A stretch of 7,422 nt of DNA, from positions 1 through 7,422 of the forward strand of contig JASICF010000619.1 in assembly GCA_030044775.1 (NCBI GenBank), read 5' to 3'. The DNA is from Candidatus Sulfotelmatobacter sp. GTDB lineage: Bacteria > Acidobacteriota > Terriglobia > Terriglobales > Acidobacteriaceae. The translations under genes were made by a program, and so were the position numbers. This document shows, piece by piece, positions 5,062 through 7,422 of the stretch (position 1 is its first letter; each line of letters opens with the position of its first letter). The notes below the pieces were generated by a model. It worked only from the letters and a program-made list of their open reading frames with translations, had not been told where the DNA came from and did not search any database.

Positions 5062-6672
5062 GTGAAGTCTGCCGCTTCTTGTGCAGTAAAAGCTGTCGTC
5101 AAAGCAAAGTCCGACGGGTCCTCTCTCTCGCCGGGCAAGCCTTCGGGCGAAACCGCCGAGCAAATGTTGGTTGCCCAGGCTGAGCGAAATTTGGCGGACC
5201 AGAAATTTGCCCTCGATCAGCACTCGATTGTCGCCACCACCGATGTTCAGGGAACGATCACTTATGTCAACGACAAGTTCTGCGAGATCAGTAAATATCC
5301 GCGCGAGGAACTTCTCGGGCAGAACCATCGCATCATCAACTCGGGTCACCACCCCACCGAATTTTTTCAGGAGATGTACCGCGAGATTGCCAACGGCAAA
5401 GTCTGGCATGGAGAGATTTGCAACCGGGCAAAAGACGGATCGCTCTATTGGGTCGATACCACGATCGTTCCGCTCCTGAATTCTGATGGCAAGCCCCGGC
5501 AATACATCGCGATCCGCACCGATATCAGCGAGCGCAAGCGGGCGGAAGAAGCGCGGAGCTACCTGGCGGCCGTGGTTCAGTCGTCAGAAGACGCCATTGT
5601 GGCCAAAACCTTGTCTGGGGTTATCACGGCATGGAACCCAGGCGCGGCGAAGCTGTATGGCTATTCTTCAGACGAAGCTGTCGGCCGTCCCATGCGGATG
5701 CTTATTCCCGACGAGCGAGCCAACGAAGAAGTCGACATTCTGGCAAGAATCCGCCGCGGAGAAAGCGTCAACCATTTCGATACCGTGCGCCTGAGGAAAG
5801 ACGGCACGCGAGTTGATGTTTCGGTTGGCATCTCTCCGGTCAAAGACGCGCGCGGCATCATCATCGGCGCGTCGAACATCGCGCGCGATATTAGCCAGCG
5901 GAAACAGGCAGAGGCGAAGCTGGCGGCGCAAGCCGAAGAGCTGTCGAGACAGGCGGAAGAACTGGCGCGTTCCAACGCCGATCTCGAGCAGTTCGCCTAC
6001 GTCGCCTCGCATGACTTGCAAGAGCCGCTGCGTATGGTGACGGCCTACACGCAGCTTCTGGCTGAGCGATACAAAAACAAACTGGATGAGAGCGCCGACA
6101 AGTTCATCGGATACGCGCAGGATGGTGCCATCCGCATGCAGGTGCTGATCCAGGACCTGCTGGCCTTTTCCCGCGTAGGACGAAAAGAAGATGCGATCAG
6201 CACCGTCGATTGTGGCGCGGTGATGGAAGAAGTAAAGCAGTTGCTCTCTTCGGCGATCGCGGAAAGCAACGCAGTCATCTCGTACCGCGAACTGCCGAAA
6301 GTGGAGGCCGTCCACACGCAGATGGTGCAGCTGTTTCAAAACCTGCTTGGAAACGCGATCAAGTTCCGGGGAAAAGACACACCACGGATTCTTGTGGACG
6401 CAACAAGAAAAAACGGGCAGTGGCTGTTCACGGTAAAGGACAACGGAATCGGAATCGCACCGGAGTACGCGGAAAATATTTTTGTGATTTTTCAGCGATT
6501 GCACGCGCGCGCTGAGTATCCCGGGAACGGGATCGGCCTGGCGATCTGCAAGAAGATCGTGGAGCGCTACGGAGGAAAAATCTGGGTGGAATCGCAGTCC
6601 GGAGCCGGGTCTGCGTTCCGCTTCACCGTGCCGGTTCGCGCCTCCCAGAAAACCGAGGCTGCGCACGCATGA
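5062..6672 (+). CDS. Soluble PAS-PAS sensor histidine kinase (phytochrome-type kinase module)
   Basis: This 536-residue protein has no membrane segment, so it senses in the cytoplasm. A polar tail (1-45) leads to PAS 1 (about 49-161, ending IAIRTDISERKRAEE), PAS 2 (about 167-288, ending NIARDISQRKQAEAKL) and a coiled-coil linker (AQAEELSRQAEELARSNADLEQ). The HisKA domain has phosphoacceptor His317 in ASHDLQEPLR. The HATPase domain has the N box around N427/N431 (QNLLGNAIKF), G1 DNGIGI (460-465) and G2 GNGIGLAI (488-495). All core kinase motifs are intact. The ASHDLQEPLR H-box is typical of kinases related to cyanobacterial and bacterial phytochromes, but no GAF or PHY domain is present. The ligand is unknown. 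PAS 1 resembles redox-type PAS domains but the cofactor cannot be read from sequence. GTG 5062 is chosen for its ribosome binding site; ATG 5164 (Met35) is an alternative. Its stop overlaps the next start (ATGA), implying coupled translation. The 401-residue antisense ORF is a shadow. Confidence 0.93.
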   Translation: MKSAASCAVKAVVKAKSDGSSLSPGKPSGETAEQMLVAQAERNLADQKFALDQHSIVATTDVQGTITYVNDKFCEISKYPREELLGQNHRIINSGHHPTEFFQEMYREIANGKVWHGEICNRAKDGSLYWVDTTIVPLLNSDGKPRQYIAIRTDISERKRAEEARSYLAAVVQSSEDAIVAKTLSGVITAWNPGAAKLYGYSSDEAVGRPMRMLIPDERANEEVDILARIRRGESVNHFDTVRLRKDGTRVDVSVGISPVKDARGIIIGASNIARDISQRKQAEAKLAAQAEELSRQAEELARSNADLEQFAYVASHDLQEPLRMVTAYTQLLAERYKNKLDESADKFIGYAQDGAIRMQVLIQDLLAFSRVGRKEDAISTVDCGAVMEEVKQLLSSAIAESNAVISYRELPKVEAVHTQMVQLFQNLLGNAIKFRGKDTPRILVDATRKNGQWLFTVKDNGIGIAPEYAENIFVIFQRLHARAEYPGNGIGLAICKKIVERYGGKIWVESQSGAGSAFRFTVPVRASQKTEAAHA

Positions 6673-7118
6673 ACATGACATTTCATCTTCTCGTGGTGGA
6701 TGACAACCCGGCCGACGTCTCGCTGGTGCGGGAGGGAATGACGGCCGCCGCGTATTCGGGAAAGATCGAAAGCGTCGGCGACGGCATGGAGGCGCTGGCG
6801 TTTCTGCAGAAGAGAGGGGACTTCGCCAACGCGGCGAAACCCGATCTGGTGATACTGGATTTGAACCTGCCAAAGCGGGATGGCCTGGCCGTGCTGGCAG
6901 CGATTAAGGCCGGCCCGGAACTGCGCAAGATTCCGGTGGTGGTTTTCAGCAGTTCGCAGTTGAGCCGGGACATTTCGCGCAGCTACGAGCTGGGAGCGAA
7001 TTGCTACATCAACAAACCGGGAAACCTGCGCGACTTTTTTTCCACCATGCGAGCGATTGAACAGTTCTGGTTTAGTTCGGCGAGCCTGCCGCCCAGAGGA
7101 GAAGAAAACCGCAAATGA
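6669..7118 (+). CDS. Single-domain response regulator, Rcp1-like receiver protein
   Basis: This 149-residue protein is one receiver domain with no output domain. The acidic pocket is Asp11-Asp12 in LLVVDDNPAD, the phosphoacceptor is Asp64 in VILDLNLPKRDG, the switch Ser is about 94 in VVVFSSSQ, and Lys116 is in YINKPG. The motif order and the extended loop KRGDFANAAKPD resemble Rcp1-type regulators, which take phosphate from phytochrome-type kinases. The final 15 or so residues (FSSASLPPRGEENRK) are a short polar tail. The start overlaps the kinase stop in ATGA, and GAGG (6655-6658) lies 10 bases upstream. An alternative ATG at 6675 is less well spaced. The likely phosphodonor is the kinase just upstream. 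With no DNA-binding domain it probably acts by protein contact or as a phosphorelay intermediate. The stop again overlaps the next start. Confidence 0.93.
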   Translation: MNMTFHLLVVDDNPADVSLVREGMTAAAYSGKIESVGDGMEALAFLQKRGDFANAAKPDLVILDLNLPKRDGLAVLAAIKAGPELRKIPVVVFSSSQLSRDISRSYELGANCYINKPGNLRDFFSTMRAIEQFWFSSASLPPRGEENRK

Positions 7119-7422
7119 ATCCGCAGACGACGAATGTGTTGCTGATTGAAGACAATCCGGGAGATGCCGACCTGGTTCGGCTTCGGCTGGTCGAAGGGCG
7201 ATCTCCGGTGAAGGTGAACTGCGTCAACCGGCTATCGGACGGCCTGGCGTCGCTCGAAACCGAGACGCCGTCGGTGGTTTTGCTCGATCTGAATTTGCCC
7301 GACAGCCGGGGCGCGGAAACCTTCCGGCGGGTGATGGAGCATTCGCCGAATGTCCCGGTCGTGGTTCTTTCCGGGCAGGATGACGAAGCGCTGGCCATGA
7401 AGGCGGTGCATCAGGGCGTGCA
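7115..7422 (+). CDS. Response-regulator receiver domain, N-terminal part (3' truncated by the window edge)
   Basis: The frame opens at ATG 7115-7117, overlapping the previous stop in ATGA, and is still open at the right edge after 102 complete codons. AGAGGAG (7095-7101) lies 13 bases upstream. The residues form a receiver domain: Glu12-Asp13 in VLLIEDNPGDADLV, phosphoacceptor Asp58 in VVLLDLNLPDSRG, and switch Ser86 in VVVLSGQDDE. The conserved Lys would lie just beyond the edge. The IEDNPGDADLVR opening is common both in stand-alone receivers and in receivers fused to PAS, histidine-kinase, GGDEF or PP2C-type output domains, so the output of this protein cannot be told here. It is the third gene of the kinase operon and is likely a second phosphate acceptor or the next relay step. 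Confidence 0.9.
   Translation, partial: MNPQTTNVLLIEDNPGDADLVRLRLVEGRSPVKVNCVNRLSDGLASLETETPSVVLLDLNLPDSRGAETFRRVMEHSPNVPVVVLSGQDDEALAMKAVHQGV

Noticed and set aside
4491..5138. 215-codon minus-strand frame crossing the rmuC 3' end and the intergenic region
   Set aside because: It runs through hairpin repeat copy 2 and antisense to rmuC, with no recognisable protein signature.
5668..6873. 401-codon open frame on the minus strand opposite the kinase and first receiver
   Set aside because: It is antisense to a gene with intact kinase motifs, its translation is Arg/Pro-rich with no recognisable domain, and long antisense frames are common in GC-rich coding DNA.
1..7422. A defence island, mobile element, CRISPR array or biosynthetic cluster
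   Set aside because: No transposase, integrase, spaced direct repeats, toxin-antitoxin pair or biosynthetic enzyme set was found. RmuC and DUF72 are ordinary chromosomal genes in alternating orientation.

Overview
The window is a stretch of GC-rich bacterial chromosome. It holds eight protein-coding regions, two of them cut by the window edges. No tRNA, rRNA, CRISPR array, transposase or phage gene was seen. The gene mix (secreted beta-propeller-like and DUF4440-like proteins, a DUF72 protein, a secreted CAP protein, RmuC, and a soluble PAS kinase with stand-alone receiver proteins) and the intergenic hairpin repeats remind me of soil Acidobacteriota. That placement is an impression from style, not proof.

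Layout. Positions 1-669 (+) are the C-terminal part of a probably secreted beta-propeller-like protein. It converges on a DUF72 (YecE-like) gene at 763-1752 (-). A 119-bp divergent region separates DUF72 from a small secreted SnoaL/DUF4440-like protein at 1872-2318 (+). That gene converges, with a gap of only 24 bp, on a secreted CAP/SCP-domain protein at 2343-3311 (-). A 121-bp divergent region rich in small palindromes leads to rmuC at 3433-4809 (+). A 252-bp intergenic region then precedes a signalling operon: a soluble PAS-PAS histidine kinase (5062-6672), a single-domain receiver protein (6669-7118) and a second receiver-domain protein that runs off the right edge (7115-7422+). The two junctions in this operon are 4-base ATGA stop/start overlaps, so the three genes are very probably co-transcribed and translationally coupled.

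How the genes fit together. The first five genes look like unrelated single-gene units in alternating orientation. Only the last three form a clear functional unit, a phosphorelay. The kinase has a phytochrome-type H-box (ASHDLQEPLR), and the first receiver resembles the Rcp1 class of output-less regulators that partner such kinases, but the sensory part is two PAS domains rather than a bilin-binding PAS-GAF-PHY module.

The most interesting non-coding signal is a pair of diverged intergenic hairpins (about 697-737 and 4839-4889). They share flanks of the form TYCCTC ... TTCGGRATGAC around palindromic cores that differ in sequence but keep pairing, and both lie just under 30 bases downstream of a plus-strand stop codon. 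No clearly new biological system is evident in this window.
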